Shown in pieces: positions 25,694-34,843 of a DNA stretch of 64,000 bases. The stretch is from assembly GCA_964645625.1 (NCBI GenBank), contig CAZYAI010000005.1:16309-80308 (forward strand), given 5' to 3'. The stretch's first letter is position 1. Every line of letters begins with the position of its first letter. The notes beneath the pieces are model-generated. The model worked only from the letters and a program-made list of their open reading frames with translations. It did not search any database and had not been told where the DNA came from. Position numbers and translations under genes: made by a program. Origin of the DNA: AB-137-C09 sp964645625. Its GTDB lineage: Bacteria; Pseudomonadota; Zetaproteobacteria; Mariprofundales; Mariprofundaceae.

Positions 25694-26785
25694 ATGACGG
25701 TGAATTTAGCGATCCTGCCAGGTGATGGCATCGGACCAGAAATTGTTGCAGAAGCAGTGAAGGTTCTGGATGTCTTAAAGGCAGACTTCGCCTTTGATGT
25801 GGCTTATCGTTATGGTGTGATTGGCGGAGCCGCATACGATGCTGAAGGTAACCCTTACCCCGATTCAACCCGCACCTTGGTGCATGACTGTGATGCCGTA
25901 TTACTGGGGGCTGTTGGCGGCCCAAAATGGGAACCGCTGGATAAACCTTTGCGTCCAGAGGCCGGTTTGCTCGCTATTCGCGCTGACCTTGGTCTATTTG
26001 CTAATTATCGTCCTACCAAGGTACATAATCAATTATTAAGTGCCTCAACGCTCAAGCCAGAAGTTGTTGATGGCGTCGATATTATGGTTGTGCGTGAACT
26101 GGTTTCTGGTATCTACTTTGGCCAACCTCGCGGTGTAGAAGATCTGCCTGATGGTCAAAAACGTGGTTACAACACCTTGGAATACACCACTTCACAGATT
26201 GAGCGCATCGCCCGCAAAGCCTTTGAAGCTGCGCGTTTACGTCGTGGTCGGGTATGCAGTATCGATAAAGCGAATGTGCTAGAGGCAACCGAATACTGGC
26301 GCTCTGTCGTCACCGAATTGCATGCGAAAGAATATTCAGACGTACACTTATCACACATGTATGTCGATAACGCAGCCATGCAGTTGATTCGTAACCCTAA
26401 GCAATTCGATGTTATTGTAACGACCAATTTGTTTGGTGATATTTTATCTGACGAAGCATCCATGTTGACAGGCTCCATTGGCATGCTGCCATCGGCTTCA
26501 ATTGGTGAAGCATTTGCCATGTATGAACCGATTCATGGTTCCGCCCCTGATATTGCTGGCGAAGATAAAGCAAACCCACTGGCGACGATTTTGTCGGTGG
26601 CGATGATGTTGCGCTACACCTTAAATCGTGAAGATTTAGCCAGCCGTGTTGAAGCAGCAGTGGAACAGGTGTTAGACAACGGTTTGCGCACCGCAGATTT
26701 GTCTGCCACGAGCGAAGAATCAGTATCTTGCTCGGCAATGGGTACGGCTGTCTGCCAAGCATTGCGCGAAGGTAAAACATCATGA
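25694..26785 (+). CDS. leuB: 3-isopropylmalate dehydrogenase
   Basis: LeuB oxidises and decarboxylates 3-isopropylmalate in leucine synthesis. The 363-residue NAD-dependent enzyme has the start LAILPGDGIGPEIV, the substrate Arg-rich region LRPEAGLLAIRADLGLFANYRP (positions 93-114), the loop VVRELVSGIYFGQPRG, and the metal-binding NLFGDILSDEASMLTGSIGMLPSAS. AAAGGA upstream supports the ATG. Its stop overlaps asd by 4 bp (ATGA), so the genes are translationally coupled. leuC and leuD are not in the window. Confidence 0.97.
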   Translation: MTVNLAILPGDGIGPEIVAEAVKVLDVLKADFAFDVAYRYGVIGGAAYDAEGNPYPDSTRTLVHDCDAVLLGAVGGPKWEPLDKPLRPEAGLLAIRADLGLFANYRPTKVHNQLLSASTLKPEVVDGVDIMVVRELVSGIYFGQPRGVEDLPDGQKRGYNTLEYTTSQIERIARKAFEAARLRRGRVCSIDKANVLEATEYWRSVVTELHAKEYSDVHLSHMYVDNAAMQLIRNPKQFDVIVTTNLFGDILSDEASMLTGSIGMLPSASIGEAFAMYEPIHGSAPDIAGEDKANPLATILSVAMMLRYTLNREDLASRVEAAVEQVLDNGLRTADLSATSEESVSCSAMGTAVCQALREGKTS

Positions 26786-27819
26786 CAGAACCTTTTGTAA
26801 CACAAAAAGAAGCGGGCTACCGCGTTGCCGTTGTTGGTGCTACGGGCGCGGTGGGTGAAACCATGCTGGAAATTTTGGCAGAACGGAACTTCCCCGTTGC
26901 CGAATTGATTCCTTTGGCATCCAGTCGCAGTGCGGGTAGCACGGTGGAGTTCGCAGGTGATGAATATGTCGTGCAAGACCTCGCTACCTTTGATCCTACA
27001 GGGGTAGATATCGCCCTGTTTTCTGCTGGCGGTGACACCTCGTTGGAGTATGCACCACGTTTTGCTGAGGCTGGTTGTTATGTCGTGGATAATTCCAGTG
27101 CTTGGCGCATGCATGATGATATTGCCTTGGTGGTGCCAGAAGTAAACCCTGATGCCTTGCATATGGCACGGGCAAATCGCATCATCGCCAACCCGAATTG
27201 CTCCACCATTCAGATGGTGGTGGCACTTAAGCCATTGCATGATGCTGTGCCAATTGAACGCGTAGTGGTTTCGACCTATCAAGCAGTATCAGGCGCAGGC
27301 CGCAAGGCAATGGACGAACTGGCAGACCAAACACGGCATCTGTTAAATGGTCAAGCGTATGATGTGGATGTTTTCCCTGCGCGCATTGCGTTTAATGTGA
27401 TTCCTCAAATTGATAGCTTCTTGGATGATGGATACACCAAAGAAGAGCGCAAAATGATGGAGGAAACACGCAAAATTATGGGCGCAGATATAGCGGTAAC
27501 AGCAACAACGGTGCGGGTGCCTGTTTTTTATGGTCATTCAGAATCAGTTAACGTAACGTTTGCCGCTGCTATGGATGCTGACACAGCGCGCGACTTGCTA
27601 GCGGAGGCTGAAGGTATCTGTGTGGTAGATGACCCAAGCAATGAAGATTACCCTTTAGCTTCAGAAGCTGCGGGTAGTGATCCAGTCTGGGTTGGACGTA
27701 TTCGCAATGACAATTCCTTTAGGAATTCCTTGCACTTATGGGTCGTGGCTGATAATGTACGTAAAGGTGCGGCTCTAAATGCTGTACAAATAGCGGAATT
27801 ATTGGTTTCACAGTCGTAA
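26782..27819 (+). CDS. asd: Aspartate-semialdehyde dehydrogenase
   Basis: Asd reduces aspartyl phosphate to the semialdehyde, the branch point to lysine, diaminopimelate, threonine and methionine. The 345-residue enzyme has the NADP motif VVGATGAVGETML, the active-site Cys140 in ANPNCSTIQ, the substrate loop STYQAVSGAGRKAMDEL, and the catalytic His at about 252 in FYGHSESVNV. The ATG overlaps the leuB stop. An order of leuB-asd-fimV is typical of gammaproteobacteria such as Pseudomonas. A potential competing role in fimV expression is not suggested; fimV has its own ribosome binding site. Confidence 0.97.
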   Translation: MTEPFVTQKEAGYRVAVVGATGAVGETMLEILAERNFPVAELIPLASSRSAGSTVEFAGDEYVVQDLATFDPTGVDIALFSAGGDTSLEYAPRFAEAGCYVVDNSSAWRMHDDIALVVPEVNPDALHMARANRIIANPNCSTIQMVVALKPLHDAVPIERVVVSTYQAVSGAGRKAMDELADQTRHLLNGQAYDVDVFPARIAFNVIPQIDSFLDDGYTKEERKMMEETRKIMGADIAVTATTVRVPVFYGHSESVNVTFAAAMDADTARDLLAEAEGICVVDDPSNEDYPLASEAAGSDPVWVGRIRNDNSFRNSLHLWVVADNVRKGAALNAVQIAELLVSQS

Positions 27820-27866
27820 ATCATCTGGTGTGGAAGGCACTGGCACTTAGCCGAAGGGAGGCAGGT

Positions 27867-30800
27867 ATGACACGTAAATTCTTGTTGGTTTTTTATGCAC
27901 TTACATTCTTTGTAACAATGGGCGTGGGGACTGCTCAGGCAGTTTCTGTTGGCAAAATTGAAGTCGCTAGCCACTTGAGTGAACCTTTTTATGCCGAGGT
28001 TCCGCTGCTGCTGGAAAACGACGAAATCGTGTCTAACGTGTCGGTGGATGTAGCAGGCGGTGACGACTACCGCATGCTCGAAGTGTACCGCGATCCTGTA
28101 CTCAAACAGATCAAAACATGGTTGAAAACTGATAAACGTGGCACGCGCGTAGAAATCAACTCCAACAGCAATATTGAAACACCATTTTTCAACTTGGTGT
28201 TGAAAGTGCGTTATAACAGTGCCACCCACTTCAAAAAGTACGTGGTGTTCCTTGAGCTTCCCGCCGCTTCAAAAACACCCCGTGTAGCTGATATTAGTCG
28301 CAATAAAACAGCAACTACCGCTGCTCCTTCCGCAGCATTAACATCTGGACAAACGCCTGCCGCCACAGCTACGCCCTCTGGGAAAGCAGCACCTTCCATG
28401 AATGCGAAAAGCACGGCGATGAAAGCAGTGCGCCAAGACCCTTCGGCAGCGCGCGCGCAGGGCTGGGCACGTACAGCACGTTATGGTCCTATGGTTCGTG
28501 GCGACACGATTACCACCGTAGCGCAACGTTTGCGTATTGATGATACATTCACCAATGCCCAAGTGATGATCGCTTTGTTTGAAAAGAACAAAGATAAATT
28601 TGGTGAAGGTAACATCAACCTCATCAAAGCTGGCACCTTCCTTGATGTTCCCAGTGCAGAAGAGGTATCGCGCCATTCGCCATCAGAAGCCAGCAAAATA
28701 TTGGTCTCTCAAAACGTTCAATGGAAGAAACTGGTTAAACAGCCTAAATATGCTGATATAGCAAAAGCACAGAAAAACCGTTATCGCCCCCATGTACGTT
28801 TAGGCAAAGGTGCGACGGGTGTCGCAGCTAAGCCGATGAAAACTTCCAAGCAAGAACATGCTAAAGCAAGTGCTAAGCCAGCAACGACGAGTAAAACACC
28901 AGCAGCTAAGCCTGCTGCCAACAAGGGCGATCAAGGCAAGCCAGCATCAACAGGGGCTGGCAACCAAGCAAATGAGGCTTTAGCCTTAGAGAACAAACAA
29001 TTAAAAGAGCAGTTGGCGAACATGGAAAGCCAAATGAAAACAGCACAGAGTGCTGAGTTAGCTGCGCTTGAGGCGAGAAATAAGAAGCTGGAGCTACAAA
29101 TTGTACGTTTGCAAGCACAGCTGGATAAGGTTAATAAAGGTGGTGTCACTGCCAACCAAGCTGTTGCAAAACCAGCAGCACCTGTAGCGAATAAACCTGC
29201 CCCTGCAGAAAAACCTGCGGTAACAGAAAAACCCGCTGCAACGGAAAAACCAGCGGCAAGTGTCAATGGACCTGCGCCAGCAGTCGCTCCAGCTAAGACC
29301 GACGCTCCTAAGCCAGCGGCAAAACCCGCTGAGAAACCTGCAACAACCAACAATACACCTGCTGCAGAAGCTGAGGACGATGGTGAACCTGCATTAGTGT
29401 TTGGCTTCCCATTATTGTGGGTGATTGGTGCGATTGTGTTGTTACTCTTGCTCGTGGTGTTGGTATTAATCTTATTGCGCAAACGTAGTGCTGCCAAGGC
29501 CGTTGCTGTAACCGCTGCTGCAGGTGCAGCAGTCGCTGGCGGTGCCGCTGTGGCAGCAGCAGATGAAGAAGAAACAAACGACTCTTTTGGTCTAAACTCA
29601 GATGAATTTGATGCCTCAGAAATGGAAGCGGCTGAGCTATTGGCTTCTGCTGACGCTTCTAAGAGCAATGCTGAGGAGGACTTCTCTCAAACCATTGGTG
29701 GTAGACGCAGCAAGGTTGATTTGCCTGTAGAGCAGATTCCTGCACTGACTGATGAAGACACTTCTGAATTCGATGCTTTTGTGGAGAAAGACGAAGCACC
29801 ATCTCCTGATGTTGACTACCTGACTGAAGCGGATGTTTACCTACGTTATGGTATGGAAGACGAAGCAGAAGAACAAGTCGGCATGGCTTTGAAACTGAAT
29901 AAATCAGATCCTCAAGCGCACATTAAAATGTTGCAAATTCGCCATGCTAAGGGTGAACAGTCTGGCATTGATGATGCTGTTGCACAGGCACGCTCTGCAT
30001 TGTCAGGTGATGATTTAAGCAGCTTTGAGGCAGAAGTTGGTGATTTAGGTATTGATGCATCTGGGGTAAAAGCAGCCATCGGCAGTGAAAAGACCTTAGA
30101 GATTGATGAAGATGCCGATGTATCCGCTTTGGATAGCAGCATGAGCTTAGGTGAAATGGAATCCACCGCTGAAGTAGATATGGGTGAATTACGCTCTGGC
30201 AACAGCGGCGGCGACATGGATTTTGATATTGGCGATATTGATCTGGGGTCTGTTGGTACGGATGCTGCGATGGCAGCAGCAGCAAGTGCAGGAACTTCTG
30301 ACGACCTTGATTTTGATTTAGGCGACATTGATCTATCTTCTGTCGATAGTGGTAGCTCCTCCTCCTCCAGCTCCATGACTGAGGATGATAGTGATTTGGA
30401 TTTTGACTTAGGCGATATGGATTTGTCCTCCGTCTCTGATGATGCATCAGATGCAAAACCAACACACGCCATGCCAGATGCAGATAACGACCTCGACTTT
30501 GACTTAGGGGATATGGATCTATCCTCAGTCACTAGCGGGACTGATTCAAAACCTGCGGCACCTGAGGTCGCCAGTGAACTTGATTTTGACATGGATAGTT
30601 TGGATATGTCAGGGCTTGACGATGACGATACAGGACTGGCATCGATGTCAATGGATGCAGCATCAGCGGAAGACGGTACATCTGATGGCTTGGATTTTGA
30701 TTTCGGCGATATGAGCATGGATGATGACACATCGGTGGATGCATCCGATGTGTTACCAAAGACCAGCGATGCATCGGATGATGCGATGGACTTTGACTTC

Positions 30801-31439
30801 AATATGGATGATATATCCTTCGATGATGATGGTGACGATAATAAAAACGCCAGCTTAGACCTTGGCTCTAACGACTTAGACGATGATTTGGCGATGCTGG
30901 ATATGAGCTTTGATGATGTACCAGCCTCTTTGGATGATGCTGAGGCAGATAATCAAAGTGATGAAACCATCATTACTGATTTTAGCACTGGCTCAGATGC
31001 ATCGGACGACTCTGATTTTGAATCCTTAGATTTTATTAGCACGGTCACGATGGAAACCAGTAAACAATCTTCCATGCCTGTTGATTTAGGTGGGTCTGAT
31101 ATCGAAAGCTCTTTAGATAGCATGAGCTTGATGGTGGATGATATCACCCCTGCTTTACAATCGATGGAAACAGAAACGGAAGATGATGATGAACTGACTA
31201 AAACACTGAGCACTATGTCCATGTTGGTGGATGATATGGACACCAGTGAGATCACCATTGATATGGATGATGACGACAGCGGTAATGATGCTTTGGATTT
31301 ATCCCTGTCCACTGGTGACTTAGATGTATCATTGCAAAACCGTTCTCCTTTAGATGGTGATGTGGAACCTGATTTAAGTGGTTTGCTCGGTGAGTTAGAA
31401 GAGATTACGGGACTGAATGATGTTCCCTCTAAGTCGTGA
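27867..31439 (+). CDS. fimV: FimV-like peptidoglycan-binding polar protein with acidic repeats
   Basis: FimV is an inner-membrane hub protein that supports type IV pili and polar signalling in gammaproteobacteria. The 1190-residue product has a signal peptide ending near GTAQA, the FimV N-terminal domain (about 25-140), a LysM-like peptidoglycan-binding region (about 200-270, RYGPMVRGDTITTVAQRL), Ala/Lys/Pro-rich linkers, a coiled coil (about 370-420), one membrane helix (about 515-540), a TPR-like segment (EADVYLRYGMEDEAEEQV) and a long acidic tail. The tail has about seven degenerate copies of DLDFDLGDMDLSSV between residues 780 and 980. The C-terminal FimV domain that normally closes the protein is not obvious. 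The start at 27867 has a strong AGGGAGG site. Confidence 0.92.
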   Translation: MTRKFLLVFYALTFFVTMGVGTAQAVSVGKIEVASHLSEPFYAEVPLLLENDEIVSNVSVDVAGGDDYRMLEVYRDPVLKQIKTWLKTDKRGTRVEINSNSNIETPFFNLVLKVRYNSATHFKKYVVFLELPAASKTPRVADISRNKTATTAAPSAALTSGQTPAATATPSGKAAPSMNAKSTAMKAVRQDPSAARAQGWARTARYGPMVRGDTITTVAQRLRIDDTFTNAQVMIALFEKNKDKFGEGNINLIKAGTFLDVPSAEEVSRHSPSEASKILVSQNVQWKKLVKQPKYADIAKAQKNRYRPHVRLGKGATGVAAKPMKTSKQEHAKASAKPATTSKTPAAKPAANKGDQGKPASTGAGNQANEALALENKQLKEQLANMESQMKTAQSAELAALEARNKKLELQIVRLQAQLDKVNKGGVTANQAVAKPAAPVANKPAPAEKPAVTEKPAATEKPAASVNGPAPAVAPAKTDAPKPAAKPAEKPATTNNTPAAEAEDDGEPALVFGFPLLWVIGAIVLLLLLVVLVLILLRKRSAAKAVAVTAAAGAAVAGGAAVAAADEEETNDSFGLNSDEFDASEMEAAELLASADASKSNAEEDFSQTIGGRRSKVDLPVEQIPALTDEDTSEFDAFVEKDEAPSPDVDYLTEADVYLRYGMEDEAEEQVGMALKLNKSDPQAHIKMLQIRHAKGEQSGIDDAVAQARSALSGDDLSSFEAEVGDLGIDASGVKAAIGSEKTLEIDEDADVSALDSSMSLGEMESTAEVDMGELRSGNSGGDMDFDIGDIDLGSVGTDAAMAAAASAGTSDDLDFDLGDIDLSSVDSGSSSSSSSMTEDDSDLDFDLGDMDLSSVSDDASDAKPTHAMPDADNDLDFDLGDMDLSSVTSGTDSKPAAPEVASELDFDMDSLDMSGLDDDDTGLASMSMDAASAEDGTSDGLDFDFGDMSMDDDTSVDASDVLPKTSDASDDAMDFDFNMDDISFDDDGDDNKNASLDLGSNDLDDDLAMLDMSFDDVPASLDDAEADNQSDETIITDFSTGSDASDDSDFESLDFISTVTMETSKQSSMPVDLGGSDIESSLDSMSLMVDDITPALQSMETETEDDDELTKTLSTMSMLVDDMDTSEITIDMDDDDSGNDALDLSLSTGDLDVSLQNRSPLDGDVEPDLSGLLGELEEITGLNDVPSKS

Positions 31440-31493
31440 TATTTATCTGACTTGATGGAATAGTTGATCCATACAACGCACTGTTAAGTGAAC

Positions 31494-31533
31494 AAAAAAA
31501 GCCAGCCTTTTCGACCAAAAGGCTGGCTTTTTT
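31494..31533. terminator. Bidirectional rho-independent terminator after fimV
   Basis: A7, then GCCAGCCTTTT (31501-31511), a 5-nt loop, AAAAGGCTGGC (31517-31527) and T6. The perfect 11-bp stem with A- and T-runs on both sides is a textbook intrinsic terminator. Confidence 0.96.
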
Positions 31534-31600
31534 ATGGTTGGTGAAAGATGCTTTATTTACCACGAAAGACACGAAATGCAATATAGATATACGTGACATC

Positions 31601-31699
31601 GTAGGTTGGGTTGAGGCACGAAACCCAACTTTAAAACAATCATACGCTATTTAGTTAGACGTGCTCCTTTGTTGGGTTTCGTGCCTCAACCCAACCTAC
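31601..31699. repeat. Palindromic repeat with perfect 29-bp arms
   Basis: The arms 31601-31629 (starting GTAGGTTGGGTTGAGGCACG) and 31671-31699 are exact reverse complements, and each arm contains its own smaller palindrome TTGGGTT/AACCCAA, so a cruciform-like shape is possible. A diverged relative is at 22349-22446. The 41-bp middle is AT-rich and carries no ORF. Confidence 0.9.
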
Positions 31700-31723
31700 A
31701 TTATGGTATTGTAGTGTACATGC

Positions 31724-31745
31724 ATCCCGCCGTAAAAAGGAAGCC
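31724..31745 (-). repeat. Short repeat, GGCTTCCTTTTTACGG family
   Basis: On the minus strand this reads GGCTTCCTTTTTACGGCGGG followed by AT. It belongs with the copies at 21560-21581, 21739-21760 and 22474-22493. Confidence 0.5.
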
Positions 31746-31834
31746 TGGATCACTTCTAGCTCCAACGCAGCTTTGAATGTGTAAACTACTTTTTACGGTT
31801 GGTGAAGGATGCCAAAACAAACAACGGAGATGGT

Positions 31835-33130
31835 ATGGCAATAGCGAAGGCGCAGGCCTGTGTGTTGGGAGTCTTGGATAATGGCTGGGAGGGCTTAGCT
31901 CCTTGGCAGCAACAAATCGTAGCACATGCCGAGGTGGTGATTGCAGGTCATCGCATCTTAGCAATGTTCCGTGACCATTGCCCAGCGACTACCATATACC
32001 ATGATTTAACAGGTCACTTAAATGATGTTCCCCGCTGGATTGAAACTGCGCTGGCACATAAACAACAAGTGGTGGTGCTCGCTACAGGTGATCCATTATG
32101 CCATGGTATTGGCTCCTATTTAGCCAAAAAATTAGGCATGGAACGGCTGCATATCATTCCCCAAGCATCAGCACTGCAATGGGCATGCGCTCGGTTCGGC
32201 ATCGCATGGCAAAATGCCACCATTTGTTCTATTCATCGCCAAGATACAGGGGAATGGGATGGGCAACGAAGCCCCAATCATGGTATGTATCCGCTGTTTC
32301 GCGCCTGTTGCCAAGATGATACCATCGTCGTGTTTACCAGCCCCCAAAACTCACCAGCACGCATTGCGCGGATGTTGTTGACCGAGGGACTGGATGATTG
32401 CTTTGATATGCGGGTGGCAGAATCCTTGTTGCAGCCTGATGAACAACTGATTCAAGGTTTGTCGTGCGCCGAACTGGCAACACGTACGTTTGCCGACCTC
32501 AATATGGTTGTACTACAGCGCACCACGCCATTGTCAGCCGTTGTGCGGTTTGGTTTGGATGACAGCAGTTTTACCCAACGCAAACCCGAAAAAGGCTTGA
32601 TTACCAAGCGAGAAGTACGCGCCGTTTCTTTAGCGATGATGCAACTTCAGGCGCAACATACGGTATGGGATATTGGTGCGGGTTCGGGTGCTGTTGGTTT
32701 AGAAGCCGCCCGTTTATGCCCCGATGGTTGGGTCTATGCGATAGAGAAAAATCATGCTGACGTGACGATTGCCGAACAAAACAGACAACGCATGGGCATA
32801 CACCATTACACCTTGGTACATGGCAAAGCCCCTGATGGTATAGAAGCATGGCCTGACCCTGATGCTGTTTTTATTGGTGGTTCTGGTGGTGAGTTGGCGG
32901 ACTTAATTCGTTTGATTGTAGCGCGCTTGAAGACGGGCGGACATTTGGTTATGAACTTTGTCACCATTGAAAACCTTGCCACTGCCACGGCGACCCTGCA
33001 AACCTTGGCGGTGCAATGGCAGGTTACGCAAATGCAGGTATCGCGTAGCAAACCGATTTTACACATGCACCGCATGGCAGCAGAAAACCCCGTATGGATT
33101 GTCACTGTAATAAGTAGGTACACAAAATGA
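31835..33130 (+). CDS. cobL: Precorrin-6Y C5,15-methyltransferase (decarboxylating), CbiE-CbiT fusion
   Basis: This enzyme adds methyl groups at C5 and C15 of the corrin ring and decarboxylates the C12 side chain. The 431-residue protein is the fused form: an N-terminal CbiE-like tetrapyrrole methylase (about 1-200, with VVLATGDPLCHGIG) and a C-terminal CbiT-like methyltransferase (about 215-431) with the AdoMet loop VWDIGAGSGAVGLEAA and FIGGSGGEL. GGAG 5 nt before the ATG at 31835 favours this start over an upstream GTG-type frame at 31799. It is followed by a strong hairpin and then cbiL, so it may be a separate unit. The rest of the pathway is only partly present here. Confidence 0.93.
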   Translation: MAIAKAQACVLGVLDNGWEGLAPWQQQIVAHAEVVIAGHRILAMFRDHCPATTIYHDLTGHLNDVPRWIETALAHKQQVVVLATGDPLCHGIGSYLAKKLGMERLHIIPQASALQWACARFGIAWQNATICSIHRQDTGEWDGQRSPNHGMYPLFRACCQDDTIVVFTSPQNSPARIARMLLTEGLDDCFDMRVAESLLQPDEQLIQGLSCAELATRTFADLNMVVLQRTTPLSAVVRFGLDDSSFTQRKPEKGLITKREVRAVSLAMMQLQAQHTVWDIGAGSGAVGLEAARLCPDGWVYAIEKNHADVTIAEQNRQRMGIHHYTLVHGKAPDGIEAWPDPDAVFIGGSGGELADLIRLIVARLKTGGHLVMNFVTIENLATATATLQTLAVQWQVTQMQVSRSKPILHMHRMAAENPVWIVTVISRYTK

Positions 33131-33175
33131 TTTTAACATTTCTAACTTGCCTATTCACGCGATTTTCTGCGTTAC

Positions 33176-33242
33176 AAAAAAGGTTACGCATTAAGGGGCA
33201 AGCACACTACCGCGCCTCCGGCTTGCCAATGCGCCCTTTTTT
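33176..33242. terminator. Large stem-loop terminator between cobL and cobI
   Basis: A6GG, CGCATT and GGCAAGC on the left (33176-33202) pair in order with GCTTGCC, AATGCG and CCT6 on the right (33221-33242), with small internal loops. T6 on the right and A6 on the left make it a likely bidirectional terminator. An ORF through it (33127-33330) is not credible. Confidence 0.8.
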
Positions 33243-33326
33243 GTGCCTTAAATATCGCGAAATATTCGGCGCGATCAATGTTAAAATAATTCCGCGCACC
33301 TACTTAAACACAACAGAAGGTGAAGC

Positions 33327-34103
33327 ATGAGTGATAACACAGGGCGTTTGATCGCCGCCTCTTTAGGGCCTGGTGATGAAGGTTTGATTACGCGCAAAGC
33401 ATGGCAAGCCTTACAATCGGATGCCTTATGGTGCTACCCCGTGCGCCGTAAGGGCGGTCAAAGTCACGCCCTTGCCATTGTCGAACGCACCGAGCTTAAC
33501 ACCCCTGATGATGCTTTGCCCTTGGTATTCCCGATGACTCACGATGCCGAAGTGCTAAGCCGCGCATGGGCGCGAGCAGCAGCGCACATTGTACCTGTGT
33601 TGCAAGCAGGACGCGATGTAGTATTTTTGGTCGAAGGCGATGCATCCACCTTTTCCACCTTCACCTATTTGGCGCGTTTTGTTCAGCATATAGACGCAAG
33701 CATTGTCGTGGAAGTGATTGCGGGTGTTCCTTCATACCACGCCGCCGCAGCCACTGCCGCCATACCTTTGGCCGAAACCGATGATATGGTAGCGATCGTT
33801 CCAGCAGGTTATGGCGTGGCGGAACTGGCGCAGCTATTACCCCATTTTGACACCTTGGTATTACTCAAGGTTAAACCGCTATTGGATGAAATAATCCAAT
33901 GGTTGTGCGACAACAACTTGCTGGAACATACGGTATTTATGGAGAAAGCAGGCGCACCAGAAGAGCGCGTTGTACACTATGTTATGGAATTGGTCGGCGA
34001 AAAAGTGAATTATTTATCGTTAATGTTGGTACGTAACCCCAACCGCCAACGCGGCACGATGATTCGCGGCTGCAAGAAGAAATCGCTAAAGGATGGATCA
34101 TGA
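33327..34103 (+). CDS. cobI: Precorrin-2 C20-methyltransferase
   Basis: The enzyme methylates C20 of precorrin-2 (or cobalt-precorrin-2, as CbiL) early in corrin synthesis. The 258-residue tetrapyrrole methylase has the start ASLGPGDEGLITRKA, the acidic motif FLVEGDASTFSTFTY, and the substrate segment VIAGVPSYHAAAATA that separates this group from the other ring methylases. GAAGGTG lies before the ATG. The stop overlaps the next gene by 4 bp. Whether the pathway is aerobic (CobI) or anaerobic (CbiL) is unclear, although the linked CbiG homologues favour the cobalt-early route. Confidence 0.9.
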   Translation: MSDNTGRLIAASLGPGDEGLITRKAWQALQSDALWCYPVRRKGGQSHALAIVERTELNTPDDALPLVFPMTHDAEVLSRAWARAAAHIVPVLQAGRDVVFLVEGDASTFSTFTYLARFVQHIDASIVVEVIAGVPSYHAAAATAAIPLAETDDMVAIVPAGYGVAELAQLLPHFDTLVLLKVKPLLDEIIQWLCDNNLLEHTVFMEKAGAPEERVVHYVMELVGEKVNYLSLMLVRNPNRQRGTMIRGCKKKSLKDGS

Positions 34104-34843
34104 GTAACATAAAACCATTAGATGGCACGATGGTGCTGGTGGCAATCACCAAACACGGTGCGGCACAAGCTGCGCGATTGGCTCCACTGTTACCACAGGC
34201 GGTAGTGGTAACTTCACAGAAGTTTGCCGCCGTGTTTGACGCTGTCCCGAATACAGTTAAACCCTATGAGGGCGCGCTGCGGGCGCAAATTCCTTTGCTG
34301 TTTGCTGCTTATGACCAACTGGTATTTTTTGTCTCGTTAGGGGCAGTGGTACGTTTGATTGCACCGCATTTACGCAATAAAGATGAAGACCCTGGTGTCT
34401 TGGTGGTCGATGATGCAGGGCAATATGTGATTCCTGTATTGTCGGGGCATGTCGGCGGTGCCAATGCGTGGGCTGAATATATTGCAGGTCTATTGGATGC
34501 CGCTGCCGTGTTAACAACGGCATCGGATGTAGGCAAGACGATTCCTGTAGATATTCTCGGACGCGAACTTGGTTGGCGGGTAGAGGCTCCAAAAATCAAT
34601 ATCACGCGGGTGTCAGCACATGTCGTCAATGAGGAAGCGATTGCCGTGGTTGATGAACGCAAACAGCCACAGCGTGACTGGTGGACACGTCCTACCCCGC
34701 TGCCAGCTAGTATCCACTGTTTTGAACGCTTTGAAGATGTGAACCAAGAAACGTTTGCTGCTGTTTTATGGATTACTGAGCGTGCTATTCCTGCTGCTAT
34801 ATGGCAACAGTGGCATGAGCGCATGGTCGTGTATCGCCCATGA
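34100..34843 (+). CDS. cbiG: Cobalt-precorrin 5A hydrolase-like, CbiG N-terminal and central part
   Basis: CbiG opens the delta-lactone of cobalt-precorrin-5A and releases acetaldehyde. This 247-residue product covers the N-terminal and linker domains of CbiG, with FVSLGAVVRLIAPHL and PVLSGHVGGANAWAEYIA (family signature), but stops before the C-terminal domain, which is encoded by the next gene in an overlapping frame. Both ends overlap neighbours by 4 bp (ATGA), so cobI, this gene and the next are translated as a coupled set. It is a genuine split and not a frameshift mistake by appearance, since each part has clean start and stop signals. Confidence 0.85.
   Translation: MSNIKPLDGTMVLVAITKHGAAQAARLAPLLPQAVVVTSQKFAAVFDAVPNTVKPYEGALRAQIPLLFAAYDQLVFFVSLGAVVRLIAPHLRNKDEDPGVLVVDDAGQYVIPVLSGHVGGANAWAEYIAGLLDAAAVLTTASDVGKTIPVDILGRELGWRVEAPKINITRVSAHVVNEEAIAVVDERKQPQRDWWTRPTPLPASIHCFERFEDVNQETFAAVLWITERAIPAAIWQQWHERMVVYRP

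Larger units (their letters stand above)
31440..31834. other. Repeat-rich intergenic region after fimV
   Basis: These 395 bp contain no gene. In order: the fimV terminator (31494-31533), a 23-bp direct repeat TTTTTA(C/T)GGTTGGTGAA (31529-31551 and 31790-31812), CCACGAAAGACACGAAATGC, GTGACATC, the palindromic repeat 31601-31699, and a CCCGCCGTAAAAAGGAAGCC repeat copy (31724-31745). I found no B12-box or other cobalamin riboswitch pattern before cobL. Confidence 0.7.

Noticed and set aside
28931..29668. Antisense Ala/Ser-rich frame in fimV
   Set aside because: It mirrors the Ala/Lys/Pro linker on the other strand; codon pattern explains it.
29912..30802. Long antisense frames within fimV
   Set aside because: They are Ser/Asp- and Pro-rich reflections of the acidic repeat codons (GAT, TCT, GAC) and have no starts with ribosome binding sites.
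31440..31834. Cobalamin riboswitch before cobL
   Set aside because: No B12-box or its flanking conserved sequences are visible; the region is explained by repeats.
33127..33330. 67-residue ORF between cobL and cobI
   Set aside because: It overlaps the cobL end and runs through a strong stem-loop, and the peptide has no recognisable feature.
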